Shown here: one piece after another, positions 8,128 through 15,915 of the stretch
Numbering within the stretch: position 1 is the first letter of the stretch
Layout of the letters: each line of letters begins with the position of its first letter
NCBI RefSeq assembly: GCF_005796205.1
Contig: NZ_VAHN01000004.1
Span: forward strand, 205,545 to 269,544
DNA length: 64,000 nucleotides
Direction of reading: 5' to 3'
From: Pseudarthrobacter sp. NamE2
Lineage (GTDB): Bacteria > Actinomycetota > Actinomycetes > Actinomycetales > Micrococcaceae
The notes under the pieces: model-generated
What the model saw: only the letters and a program-made list of their open reading frames with translations
Database searches by the model: none
Told to the model about the DNA's origin: nothing
Made by a program: the position numbers and the translations under genes

Positions 8128-8863
8128 CCGCGCTGTTGCATGCGCCAAGCCCGGAACGCCGGGCCGTGCTGAACCGCCGCATCCGGTTGTTCGCGGCCGC
8201 AACCATCACCTACAACGTCATTGAAGCCGTCGTGGCGCTCTGGGCCGGCAACGTCGCGGATTCTGCCGCATTGATCGGTTTCGGGCTGGACTCGGTCATC
8301 GAGGTGGCGTCTGCCCTGGCGCTGTCGTGGCAGTTCTCATCGAAGAATCCCGAACGGCGTGAGCACCTGACGCTGCGGATCATCGCCATTTCATTCTTTG
8401 CCCTCGCCGCATTCGTGGCCATGGACGCCGTGCGGTCGCTGATGGGAGGGGAGGAAGCCCGGCACTCGATCCCCGGCATCGTCATCGCGGCGTTGAGCCT
8501 GGCGATCATGCCCGTACTGTCGTGGGCACAACATCGGGCAGGCCGGGAACTGGGTTCCCGGACGGCCGTGGCCGATTTCAAGCAGACCCTGCTGTGCACA
8601 TACCTTCCGCCGTACTGCTCGTCGGCCTGATCCTGAACAGCACCCTGGGCTGGTGGTGGGCCGATGCCGGCGCAGCCCTGGTCATCGCAGGCATCGCAGT
8701 CCGTAAAGGAATCAATGCCTGGCGTGGTGATGCCTGCTGCGCCCTTCCCCGCGCCGGCCAATCCGAGGGCCATGGCGGGGAAGATGACTGCTGTGAGCCC
8801 GCACCGGACGGCAGCAGCGCGCCCGGGGGGATGTGTTGCCGGGAGCCCGGTTTTCGCGGATGA
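8124..8863 (+). pseudogene. cation diffusion facilitator-type transporter, frameshifted
   Basis: The first part (8124-8630) encodes NRRIRLFAAATITYNVIEA, AALIGFGLDSVIEVASA, and DFKQTLLCTYL, typical of CDF-like cation transporters found beside CmtR genes. The frame then breaks: it continues PPYCSSA and stops at 8630, while the next frame carries SAVLLVGLILNSTLGWWWAD and ends in a Cys-rich tail at 8863. One lost base between about 8600 and 8610 explains both halves. The gene overlaps the CmtR-like stop by ATGA. It is either inactivated or affected by a sequencing error; no slippery site typical of programmed shifting is obvious. Confidence 0.75.
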
Positions 8864-8905
8864 TGTGCAGCGGCGGGGGTACGTGCCGGCAGAGGGAGGC
8901 GCGCC

Positions 8906-9403
8906 GTGGCTTACACCGGACAGCTGATCCTTGGCGTCCCGTGGACGGTTCCGCCTGTGCTGGTACGCGCCGGTGCCGAACTGGCTGACGCACTCGGGGT
9001 TCATCTGGTGTGCGCCTACGTGGATCCCGCCAGCGTCCTCACGGAGTGGGAACCGTACCGCATCCGGACGGCGGCATCGCTTGACCCCGTGGTGAATGAG
9101 GAGGCCCTCTACCCGGCCAGCGGGGTGCGCGCCGGCCTCACTGAAATTCTTGGCCCGCAGGGAACAGCGTGGTCCTTCCGCGAGCTGCATGGCGATGTGG
9201 CCGCTGCGCTCGCACGGCTGGCCGACAGCACCGGCGCCTGCATGCTAATGGTCGGCAACGGACGGGACGGCCCGCTGGCCAGGTTCAGCAGGGCATTGGA
9301 GTTGGGGGTGGCGGACAAGCTTGCCCGGTTCCAGGGCAGGCCGGTGGTCGTGGTCCCCGAACACACCAGGGCCAGGCGGACGGGGAACCGGTCCACTCAG
9401 TGA
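8906..9403 (+). CDS. universal stress protein family member
   Basis: A 165-residue protein beginning GQLILGVPWTVPP, with HLVCAYVDPAS, a middle region ending FRELHGDVAAALARLAD, and MLMVGNGRDGPLARF before RPVVVVPE, the beta-alpha layout of UspA-type proteins. GTG at 8906 follows GAGGGAGG. The usual ATP-binding G-x2-G-x9-G-S/T pattern is only partly recognisable (GNGRDG), so nucleotide binding is uncertain. It follows the efflux pseudogene by 42 bp and overlaps tail-to-tail with the next gene. Confidence 0.75.
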   Translation: MAYTGQLILGVPWTVPPVLVRAGAELADALGVHLVCAYVDPASVLTEWEPYRIRTAASLDPVVNEEALYPASGVRAGLTEILGPQGTAWSFRELHGDVAAALARLADSTGACMLMVGNGRDGPLARFSRALELGVADKLARFQGRPVVVVPEHTRARRTGNRSTQ

Positions 9404-9963
9404 AGTAGGCGGTGCCCGGCGGCGGTACGCCCCAGTTCGCCCAGGTAGTCGGCCAGGGCAACAGGTCCGTTTCCGGGGCCGGCGATCACCAGGTCCCCGT
9501 GGCGGGTGAGGACCAAATCCTCGCCGCGGGGTTCCTCGGCTGCCCGCACGGCATCGATGAACTGCTCATAACGGTCGGCCAGGCTCGGGCAGCTGACGGG
9601 CATCAGCCTGTGTACGCCGCCGATCACTTCAACGGGGTGGTTGCGGACCATCCGGCCCGACCCGTCCAGCACCACCTCGGCAACCGCCAGCCGGGGCACG
9701 GAACCGGAGCGGCCGCCGTCGTGCGTCAAACTGCCCAGCACATAGGCGGGCGCCCAGTGCCTGCCGTGGGGGTCGGTGACGGGCACGGGCTGCAGCCCTG
9801 CTGCCCGGAGTGAGGCCACGATGGTTCCAACAAGTTCGGCCAGGCGGGGTTCCACGCGGGTCCGCAGCTGTTTTCCCGACGCTGGCAGCAGGTGCACCAG
9901 GGGCGGCGGGGGCGGGGCGGAGATGTTGCGGTGGAAAGCACGTGCGAGAAAGCCACTGGCCAT
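9397..9963 (-). CDS. conserved hypothetical protein
   Basis: A 188-residue soluble protein not recognised. It has a Pro-rich stretch near residue 18-22 (APPPPP), then LRTRVEPRLAELVGTIVASL, HGRHWAPAYVLGSL, EEPRGEDLVLTRHGDLVIAG and an LADYLGELGRTAAGHR tail. There is no signal peptide or membrane helix. ATG 9963 is chosen for the AGGAG 7 nt upstream rather than a start 36 nt further out. Codon use looks like its GC-rich neighbours, supporting a real gene. Confidence 0.6.
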   Translation of the reverse strand: MASGFLARAFHRNISAPPPPPLVHLLPASGKQLRTRVEPRLAELVGTIVASLRAAGLQPVPVTDPHGRHWAPAYVLGSLTHDGGRSGSVPRLAVAEVVLDGSGRMVRNHPVEVIGGVHRLMPVSCPSLADRYEQFIDAVRAAEEPRGEDLVLTRHGDLVIAGPGNGPVALADYLGELGRTAAGHRLLH

Positions 9964-10077
9964 TCCGGTCTCCTGTTCCTGGCCCCGCTGCTGAAGCAAT
10001 GGAACAAGGGTGCGGCATGCCCGGGCGGACTGTCCAGCATCGGGAGCCCCAAGAAATGCACACGCACGGAAGGGGGA

Positions 10078-10584
10078 TTAGGGGGTTTCGCCCGCAGTCC
10101 GGCCGGCGAACTTCCCCATCCGCTGCTTCGCCGTATTGGTGCCGGCCCCGATGGGCACCTGCGCCGTGGCTTTGGCCAGCCCAAACAGTGGCATCCCGCT
10201 GTAGACGGTCTCGATTCCGCTGGCCGGAACCTGGTACGTCTCGTGCCAGATGCCCACGTCCCCGGACCCCGAAAGTTCCTTCATAAAACGGCGCCACGGC
10301 TCCAGGTGCGGAGCGTCCCGGTCCGCCGCGAACCTGCGCAGGTGTTCCGGGCTTTCCCAGTAGCTGACCATCATGGTGGTCCGCCCGAACCACTGCTCAA
10401 AGCCCAGCATCCCTGAATCCGGATTGGCCGAGAGATGGCGGAGCATCCGGGGCATCGCCGACGCCACCTGCAAGACCTTGCCCGCACGCCACCACCGGTT
10501 CGCCCGCATCCCGATGAGGAACACGGTCACGGAGTCCCGCCCGGGATCTGCAGTGTATCGGCCGGGAAAAATTGTCTGTTCCAT
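10078..10584 (-). CDS. DUF4188 family protein (monooxygenase-like)
   Basis: A 168-residue protein: MEQTIFPGRYTAD, SVTVFLIGMRANRWWRAGK, GFEQWFGRTTMMVSYWESPEHL and GIWHETYQVPASGIETVYSG. These blocks are diagnostic of DUF4188, a ferredoxin-like (dimeric alpha-beta barrel) family annotated as putative monooxygenase. ATG 10584 is preferred (GGAAGG upstream) to an ATG at 10617 that lies inside the operator. The gene diverges from a TetR gene and is the probable target of that repressor. Confidence 0.8.
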   Translation of the reverse strand: MEQTIFPGRYTADPGRDSVTVFLIGMRANRWWRAGKVLQVASAMPRMLRHLSANPDSGMLGFEQWFGRTTMMVSYWESPEHLRRFAADRDAPHLEPWRRFMKELSGSGDVGIWHETYQVPASGIETVYSGMPLFGLAKATAQVPIGAGTNTAKQRMGKFAGRTAGETP

Positions 10585-10615
10585 GGGGAGGCCTTCCGGA
10601 GGATCTTCGAACGAC

Positions 10616-10657
10616 ATGATTTCGTAACGGTGTTACAAAACAATGTTATGAAATCAT
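10616..10657. promoter_or_regulatory. TetR-type operator between DUF4188 and tetR genes
   Basis: Two nested inverted repeats: outer arms ATGATTTCGTAAC (10616-10628) and GTTATGAAATCAT (10645-10657), 12 of 13 positions complementary, and an inner perfect GTAAC-GGT-GTTAC (10624-10636). It fills the gap between the divergent genes and overlaps the tetR start, as expected of an autoregulatory operator. Confidence 0.75.
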
Positions 10658-11243
10658 GGAAAGCATGGCAAGACCCGTGGTTCACACCGATTCCCTCCGC
10701 TCAGAGCTCCTTGCCGTCGCGGCGGAACTGGTGGACCGGGAGGGTCCGGCGCGGGTCACGCTGCGCGACTTGGCGGCGGCGGCCGGCACCTCAACCAGTG
10801 CGGTGTACTCGCTGTTCGGCGGGAAGTCCCAGCTCCTCACCGCCGTGGTGGATGACGGGTTCCGCTCCTTCCGCGACTCCCAGGCGGCAGCGTCCGACGG
10901 CGGGCTCCGCGGCCTGGGCGTTGCGTACAGGGAGTGGGCGCTGGGCCACCAAGCCCTTTACCGGCTCATGTTCGGCGGCGCCCTGGCGGCCTACACCGAC
11001 TGCCAGCCCACCCCGGAGGTGGCGGCCGATGCGATGGGCCCGCTTAAGGAGGCGGTCGCCGCCGCGCAGTCGGCAGGCGCGCTCCTGCCCGCCCCGGTGG
11101 AGGTGGTTGCCGTGGCCATCTGGGGCCAGGTCCACGGACTGGTGAGCCTCGAACTGGCGCAGGTGGGACCGCCGGACACTAACTGGGCGGCGGCCTATGA
11201 CGCAGCCCTGGATGCGCTGGGCCGGGGCTGGGCTGCGCCCTAA
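10656..11243 (+). CDS. TetR/AcrR family repressor
   Basis: A 195-residue regulator. The N-terminal helix-turn-helix is visible as VTLRDLAAAAGTSTSAVYSLFGGKSQLLTAVV. The C-terminal domain has the REWALGHQALYRLMFGG pattern of the WHG subgroup of TetR ligand domains. An alternative start at 10665 would remove three residues. It most likely represses itself and the divergent DUF4188 gene through the palindrome between them. The ligand is unknown. Confidence 0.85.
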   Translation: MESMARPVVHTDSLRSELLAVAAELVDREGPARVTLRDLAAAAGTSTSAVYSLFGGKSQLLTAVVDDGFRSFRDSQAAASDGGLRGLGVAYREWALGHQALYRLMFGGALAAYTDCQPTPEVAADAMGPLKEAVAAAQSAGALLPAPVEVVAVAIWGQVHGLVSLELAQVGPPDTNWAAAYDAALDALGRGWAAP

Positions 11244-11284
11244 ACGGGCAATTACCCGCCACCCCGCCTTGCGCCATCAGTAGC

Positions 11285-11325
11285 AAGTATGCTTACCATC
11301 TAGTTAGTAACCCTACTTACTAACT
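11285..11325. promoter_or_regulatory. AAGTATGCTTAC element and TTAGTAA inverted repeat
   Basis: AAGTATGCTTAC at 11285-11296 is followed by the perfect inverted repeat AGTTAGTAA-CCCTAC-TTACTAACT (11302-11325), 36 bp before a small ORF. A similar pair of elements lies upstream of the gene at 63854. It could be a regulator site or part of a stress promoter; inference only. Confidence 0.45.
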
Positions 11326-11360
11326 TGAATGGTCGGGTTCACAACCAAAGGAACGGTCAC

Positions 11361-11474
11361 ATGAAAAAACTGCTCTTCGCTCTGCTTCCCGCCGTCATCA
11401 GCCGGGTACTGCAGGCCAGGAAGGCAAAGCAGGCACGCGCTGGCCAGGTGCGACCGCCGCGGAACCGCTTCTAA
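11361..11474 (+). CDS. 37-residue basic small protein
   Basis: ATG at 11361 preceded by AAAGGAA. The product starts MKKLLFALLPAVISRVLQ, a hydrophobic helix, then becomes strongly basic (RKAKQARAGQ...RNRF). It lies after the inverted repeat and before a relic of a DUF2382 gene. It may be a genuine membrane-associated small protein; no family was recognised. Confidence 0.45.
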   Translation: MKKLLFALLPAVISRVLQARKAKQARAGQVRPPRNRF

Positions 11475-11517
11475 GGCTTGTCCACGGCAGCGGGAAACAT
11501 GGACGCACCGCGCGTCG

Positions 11518-11640
11518 CAGACCGGCAAGGCGCAGCTGCGCAAGTACGTAGTCACCGAGAACGTCACCACCACCGTTCCGGTTGAGCGCGACGAGGTCCG
11601 CATCAAGCGCGGGCCCATCACCGCCGCCAACGGTCCGTCC
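11518..11640 (+). pseudogene. fragment of a DUF2382 stress protein gene
   Basis: One frame reads TGKAQLRKYVVTENVTTTVP followed by VERDEVRIKRGPITAAN. This is the hallmark core of DUF2382 (RLRKYVVTE..T.TVPV.REEVR.EREPI). No start, no PRC-barrel domain and no complete end are present, so it is a fragment, presumably of a gene once driven by the elements at 11285-11325. Confidence 0.65.
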
Positions 11641-11679
11641 TTCCTTTTAGGGAGGGCGGGCCGTTTGGGTGCGGAAGGT

Positions 11680-12090
11680 TCAGCGCGCGCCGGCGGCATC
11701 CTGCAGCAGCCAGTCCACGGCTTCGCACTTGTCGGTGAAGAACCGGGTTGGGCAGGGATGGGTGTTCGGGCCGCGGAAGTCCGCGAGCACGCGGTCCACC
11801 GGGTTGCTGCCCAGCAGCGCGATCCGGGATGCGGCGCTTGGGTTGGAGAACGCGGCGCGGCCGGCGTGGCTGACGGTCTTCACTCCGGTCATTTCCACCA
11901 GCAGGGGCCGGCCCCTGCCGTGGCAGACATCGTTGACCAGCGCCATGGCGGCCTGGATGTCCGCTTCCTCCAGGCCGACCCCGGGCTGCCAGAACAGGTA
12001 CAGAATCCCGTCGCGGCGGAGATCCAGGGTTCCCTTGCCGCCGTCGATGATCAGGGTCTCCACGGACAGGAACTCTACCAACAGGACCAT
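11680..12090 (-). CDS. STAS-like small protein, paralogue of the 5394-5774 product
   Basis: A 136-residue protein with a beta-strand-rich N-terminus (GTLDLRRDGILYLFWQPG), a GRPLLVEMTGVKTV core, ALLGSNPVDRV and a PTRFFTDKCEAVDWLL end. It matches the protein encoded at 5394-5774 in several blocks, so both belong to one family with a STAS-like fold. It diverges from the ole cluster with about 140 bp between. No ligand or partner can be inferred from sequence. Confidence 0.7.
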   Translation of the reverse strand: MVLLVEFLSVETLIIDGGKGTLDLRRDGILYLFWQPGVGLEEADIQAAMALVNDVCHGRGRPLLVEMTGVKTVSHAGRAAFSNPSAASRIALLGSNPVDRVLADFRGPNTHPCPTRFFTDKCEAVDWLLQDAAGAR

Positions 12091-12232
12091 TGCGGGGCGT
12101 CTTTAGGTGACGGTGCCGCGCGCCACGAGGTGCAGGAACTGCGTCCGTGAAAGCATAGTTAAGCTTTCGGGCCGCCATTTATGGGTACGGGCACCGCATT
12201 GCAGTAGGACGGATACGGACAGGGGCTTGAAT

Positions 12233-13255
12233 TTGGCAGGGAATGCGACCTTCCGGCACATCAACGCCGGGCTGCTTTCGGTAAGCAGCGTCGAAGCTCC
12301 ACGGATCGTCAGTTCCACCGAGTTCGACCGCAGGCTGGCTCCCACCCTGCGGCGGCTGAAGTTCCCGCCGCGGCTCCTGGAGCGCGTTGCGGGCATTACG
12401 CACCGCCGCTGGTGGGCGCCCGGAACATCCTTCGACGACGCCGCCATCGAGGCAGGTGCCAAGGCCCTGGCCGAGGCGGGCATCGAAGCATCCGAGGTCG
12501 GCCTGCTGATCAACACCTCGGTGACCCGGCGCAACCTGGAGCCGTCCGTCGCGGTGAGGATCCATCACGGACTCGGCCTGCCGACGTCGGCGATGAACTT
12601 TGACCTGGCCAACGCGTGCCTGGGGTTCGTGAACGGCCTGACCCTGGCGTCCAGCATGATCGATTCCGGCCAGGTCAGGTATGCCATGATCGTCAACGGC
12701 GAGGATGCAGAGGCAACGCAGGAGGCCACGCTCGCCCGGCTGCAGCGGCCGGAGACCACGCGCGAGGACTTCAACCGCGAGTTCGCCACGCTCACCCTGG
12801 GCTCCGGAGCCGCCGCCGCCGTCCTGGGCCCGGCGGACCAGCACCCCGGCTCGCACCGGATTGTGGGCGGCGTGATGCGCGCCGGAACCGAACACCACGA
12901 GTTGTGCGTGGGCGGCATCGACGGCATGAACACGGACACCAAGGGACTGCTCGACGGCGGCCTGCAGCTCGTTCTCGACGCCTGGCATGAAGCGCAGCCG
13001 GAGTGGGACTGGGCGGCCATGGACCGCTATGTCACGCACCAGGTGAGCAACGCCTACACCCAGGCGATCATCGACGCCATCAACCTGGATCCGGACAAGG
13101 TGCCCATCACGTTCCCGCACTGGGGCAACGTGGGTCCGGCGTCACTGCCCATGACGCTTGCCGCCGAAGCGCAGTCGCTGGAGGCCGGGGACCGCGTGCT
13201 GTGCATGGGCGTGGGCTCCGGGCTGAACACTGCCATGATGGAAATCGTTTGGTAG
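12233..13255 (+). CDS. oleA: OleA, acyl-CoA condensing thiolase for long-chain olefins
   Basis: A 340-residue thiolase-fold enzyme related to FabH. The catalytic Cys lies in ANACLGFVNG, the Glu in TRRNLEPSVA, the His in THQVSNAYTQ and the Asn in WGNVGPASLP, the set used by OleA to join two fatty acyl-CoAs head-to-head into a 2-alkyl-3-ketoacid. TTG 12233 (giving MAGNATFRHIN) is chosen over TTG 12227 because the AGGGG lies about 8 nt before it. It starts the oleA-oleBC-oleD operon; the next gene overlaps its stop. Confidence 0.9.
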   Translation: MAGNATFRHINAGLLSVSSVEAPRIVSSTEFDRRLAPTLRRLKFPPRLLERVAGITHRRWWAPGTSFDDAAIEAGAKALAEAGIEASEVGLLINTSVTRRNLEPSVAVRIHHGLGLPTSAMNFDLANACLGFVNGLTLASSMIDSGQVRYAMIVNGEDAEATQEATLARLQRPETTREDFNREFATLTLGSGAAAAVLGPADQHPGSHRIVGGVMRAGTEHHELCVGGIDGMNTDTKGLLDGGLQLVLDAWHEAQPEWDWAAMDRYVTHQVSNAYTQAIIDAINLDPDKVPITFPHWGNVGPASLPMTLAAEAQSLEAGDRVLCMGVGSGLNTAMMEIVW

Positions 13256-15915
13256 CCGCTGGCTGGCCCGGAGTGGACCCGGAGTGGTCCCGCACGGTGG
13301 ATGTGCTGTCCACGTCCGGCACAGACCAGCCGGGAACCGTCCGCCGCTGGCATCTGCTGGACAACGGCGACCAGCTGTCCCGCCTCGACCTTACCCCGGC
13401 CAGCACCCTCCTCTGCGTCCACGGCAACCCCACCTGGTCCTACCTGTGGCGGACCCTGCTGGCGGCGGGATCAGATCCGGCCCATCCGTGGCGCGTGATT
13501 GCGGCGGACCAGCTGGATATGGGCTACTCCGAGCGGACCGGGACGTTCCGGCGGCTGGCGGACCGGATCAGCGACCTCGGCGACCTTACGGAAGCACTGG
13601 GCCTGGAGGGGCCCGTTGTGACGGTGGGCCATGACTGGGGCGGGGTCATCAGCCTTGGCTGGGCGCTGGCGCACCCGCAGCAGCTCGCCGGCGTCGTGCT
13701 GACCAACACGGCCGTTCACCAGCCCTCCGGCTCCGTGATTCCGCCCGCTTTGCAGCTTGCCCTGCACCCCGCCGTGCACAAGTGGGGCACCACGACGTCG
13801 GACGCCTTCCTCCGCGTGACGCACGCACTGGCGCACCCGCCGCTGCCCTCGGACGTCCGCAAGGCGTACATGGCCCCGTACCGGGGTGCGCACCGCAGAG
13901 GCGGGGTGGGGAACTTTGTTGCCGACATCCCCGTGGACGCGTCGCACCCCAGCTTTGCCGCGCTCACCGGCGTGGCCGAAGGGCTGCGCGGGCTGACGGT
14001 CCCGGCGCTGATGCTCTGGGGACCCCGCGATCCGATTTTTTCCGACCGGTACCTCAAGGACCTTCTCAGCCGGCTGCCGCACGCGGACGTGCACCGGTTC
14101 GAGGGCGCCGGGCACCTCGTGGCGGAGGATCGGGACATCGCGGCGCCGGTTTTCCAGTGGCTTGCCGAACTCTTGACCGAGAGCACACCTGCTTCGGACG
14201 GCCAGCGTTCGGAGGGAGTCAGCGAACCAACCAACTTCCGCCCGCTGTGGGACCTGTTGGAACAACAGGCCGCAGGCCCCGGCGGAGCAGAAACCGCCGT
14301 CGCGGAGATGGCGCCGGACGGCACCGTTGCCCGCTCGCTCAGCTGGCAGCAGCTGGACAGGAACATCCGGGACCTCGCCGCCGGACTCGGCGAAACCGGA
14401 GTAAAAAAAGGCAGCCGCGTGAGCCTGATGGTTCCGCCCGGCGTGGACCTGACAGTGGCGCTCTATGCCTGCCTGCGGCTGGGTGCCGTGGTGGTGGTGG
14501 CCGACGCCGGGCTGGGAACCAAGGGCCTGAGCCGCGCCGTGAAGGGGGCCACCCCTGACTTCCTTATCGGCATTGACAAAGCCCTCGCCGCCGCTTCGGT
14601 GCTCGGCTGGCCCGGACGGCGGATCAGCGTGCGGGACCTCGCGGCCGCCCGCCGCCGCGCATTGGGCGTGGAAACCTCCCTCGCAGCCCTCGCCCGGCAG
14701 GGTCAAGGCGCAAGCCAGGAACCGCCGTCGTACGCTCCTGGTCCGGACGCCCCGGCCGCCGTGCTGTTCACCTCCGGGTCCACCGGCCCGGCAAAGGGCG
14801 TGCTCTACACGCACCGGCAGCTGGCCGCCATGCGGGACACCGTGGCCGAGACGTTCGGGATCCGTCCCGGAGCCAGGCTCGTGGCGGGTTTCGCCCCGTT
14901 CGCCCTGCTGGGACCGGCGCTTGGAGCGGTGTCGGTGACGCCGGACATGGATGTCACCGCGCCCCGCACACTCACGGCCCGGGCGCTTGCGGACGCCGCC
15001 GCGGCCATCGACGCCACCGTTGTCTTCGCGTCGCCGGCGGCCCTCCGGAATGTCCTGGCCACCCGGGACAGCCTCAGCCGGGCAGGGCAGCAGGCGCTGG
15101 GGAAAGTGGAACTGCTCCTGTCGGCCGGCGCGCCCGTCCCGGAACCGCTGCTGGCGGAGGTGCAGCGGTTGCTGCCGCAGGCGTCGCTGCACACGCCGTA
15201 CGGGATGACGGAGGCCCTGCCGGTCACGGACATCAGCCTCGAACAGATCCAGGCCGCCGACGCCGATGCTGCCGCCGGCACCGTGCCGGGCGCCGGCAAC
15301 GGGGTGTGTGTGGGAAGGCCCGTGCACGGGGCGCGGGTGGCCGCGGTCCCGCTGGCGGCGGACGGCACCGCGCCGGGTTCGCAGCCCGTGACGGACGCCG
15401 GCGTGACCGGGGAAATCCTGGTCAGCGCGCCGCACGTGAAGGAGGCCTACGACAGGCTCTGGCTGACGCAGGCAGAGAGCGCGGGCATCCCCGGTTGGCA
15501 CCGCACCGGAGACGTGGGCCATTTCGATGCCGCCGGCCGGCTCTGGGTGGAGGGCCGCCTTGCCCACGTGGTGACGGCGCCCGCTGCCGCGGTGACGCCT
15601 GTGGCCGCGGAGCAGGCGATCGAACGCCTGGACTCCGTCCGGCTGGCCGCGATCACCGGGGTGGGGCCGGCGGGCACCCAGGCGGTGGTCGCCGTCGTCG
15701 AGACTGTGCCTCCCGTTCGTAAGGCGGGACCGGCCGAACCACAACTCGCCGGACAGGTCCGTCGCGCCGCCCGGGACGCCGGCGTGGACGTGTCCGCCGT
15801 GCTGGCAGTCCCCGCGCAGCCCACCGACATCCGGCACAACGCCAAGATCGACAGGACCCGCCTCTCCCGCTGGGCCACGCGGGTGCTGGCAGGCGGCCGG
15901 CCGGGCACGCCATGA
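13249..15915 (+). CDS. oleBC: OleBC fusion: beta-lactone decarboxylase and beta-lactone synthetase
   Basis: An 888-residue fusion. Residues ~1-310 are OleB, an alpha/beta hydrolase with HGNPTWSYLWR, the Asp elbow GHDWGG, and a C-terminal GAGHLVAED His. After a hydrophilic linker (EGVSEPTNFRP) comes OleC, an AMP-ligase-type enzyme with AVLFTSGSTGPAKGVLYTH, TPYGMTEALPV and GWHRTGDVG. In the known pathway OleC closes a beta-hydroxy acid to a beta-lactone and OleB expels CO2 to leave a cis-olefin. The natural fusion is typical of actinobacteria. The start is uncertain: TTG 13249 overlaps the oleA stop; GTG 13273 is an alternative. Confidence 0.9.
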   Translation: MVAAGWPGVDPEWSRTVDVLSTSGTDQPGTVRRWHLLDNGDQLSRLDLTPASTLLCVHGNPTWSYLWRTLLAAGSDPAHPWRVIAADQLDMGYSERTGTFRRLADRISDLGDLTEALGLEGPVVTVGHDWGGVISLGWALAHPQQLAGVVLTNTAVHQPSGSVIPPALQLALHPAVHKWGTTTSDAFLRVTHALAHPPLPSDVRKAYMAPYRGAHRRGGVGNFVADIPVDASHPSFAALTGVAEGLRGLTVPALMLWGPRDPIFSDRYLKDLLSRLPHADVHRFEGAGHLVAEDRDIAAPVFQWLAELLTESTPASDGQRSEGVSEPTNFRPLWDLLEQQAAGPGGAETAVAEMAPDGTVARSLSWQQLDRNIRDLAAGLGETGVKKGSRVSLMVPPGVDLTVALYACLRLGAVVVVADAGLGTKGLSRAVKGATPDFLIGIDKALAAASVLGWPGRRISVRDLAAARRRALGVETSLAALARQGQGASQEPPSYAPGPDAPAAVLFTSGSTGPAKGVLYTHRQLAAMRDTVAETFGIRPGARLVAGFAPFALLGPALGAVSVTPDMDVTAPRTLTARALADAAAAIDATVVFASPAALRNVLATRDSLSRAGQQALGKVELLLSAGAPVPEPLLAEVQRLLPQASLHTPYGMTEALPVTDISLEQIQAADADAAAGTVPGAGNGVCVGRPVHGARVAAVPLAADGTAPGSQPVTDAGVTGEILVSAPHVKEAYDRLWLTQAESAGIPGWHRTGDVGHFDAAGRLWVEGRLAHVVTAPAAAVTPVAAEQAIERLDSVRLAAITGVGPAGTQAVVAVVETVPPVRKAGPAEPQLAGQVRRAARDAGVDVSAVLAVPAQPTDIRHNAKIDRTRLSRWATRVLAGGRPGTP

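Noticed and set aside
8590..8630. Programmed ribosomal frameshift in the cation efflux gene
   Set aside because: No slippery heptamer or downstream structure was recognisable; a simple one-base loss explains it better.
13471..15837. 788-codon open frame antisense to oleBC
   Set aside because: Long antisense frames are expected in high-GC DNA; the sense strand has clear OleB and OleC motifs and the antisense translation is low-complexity His/Arg/Gly.
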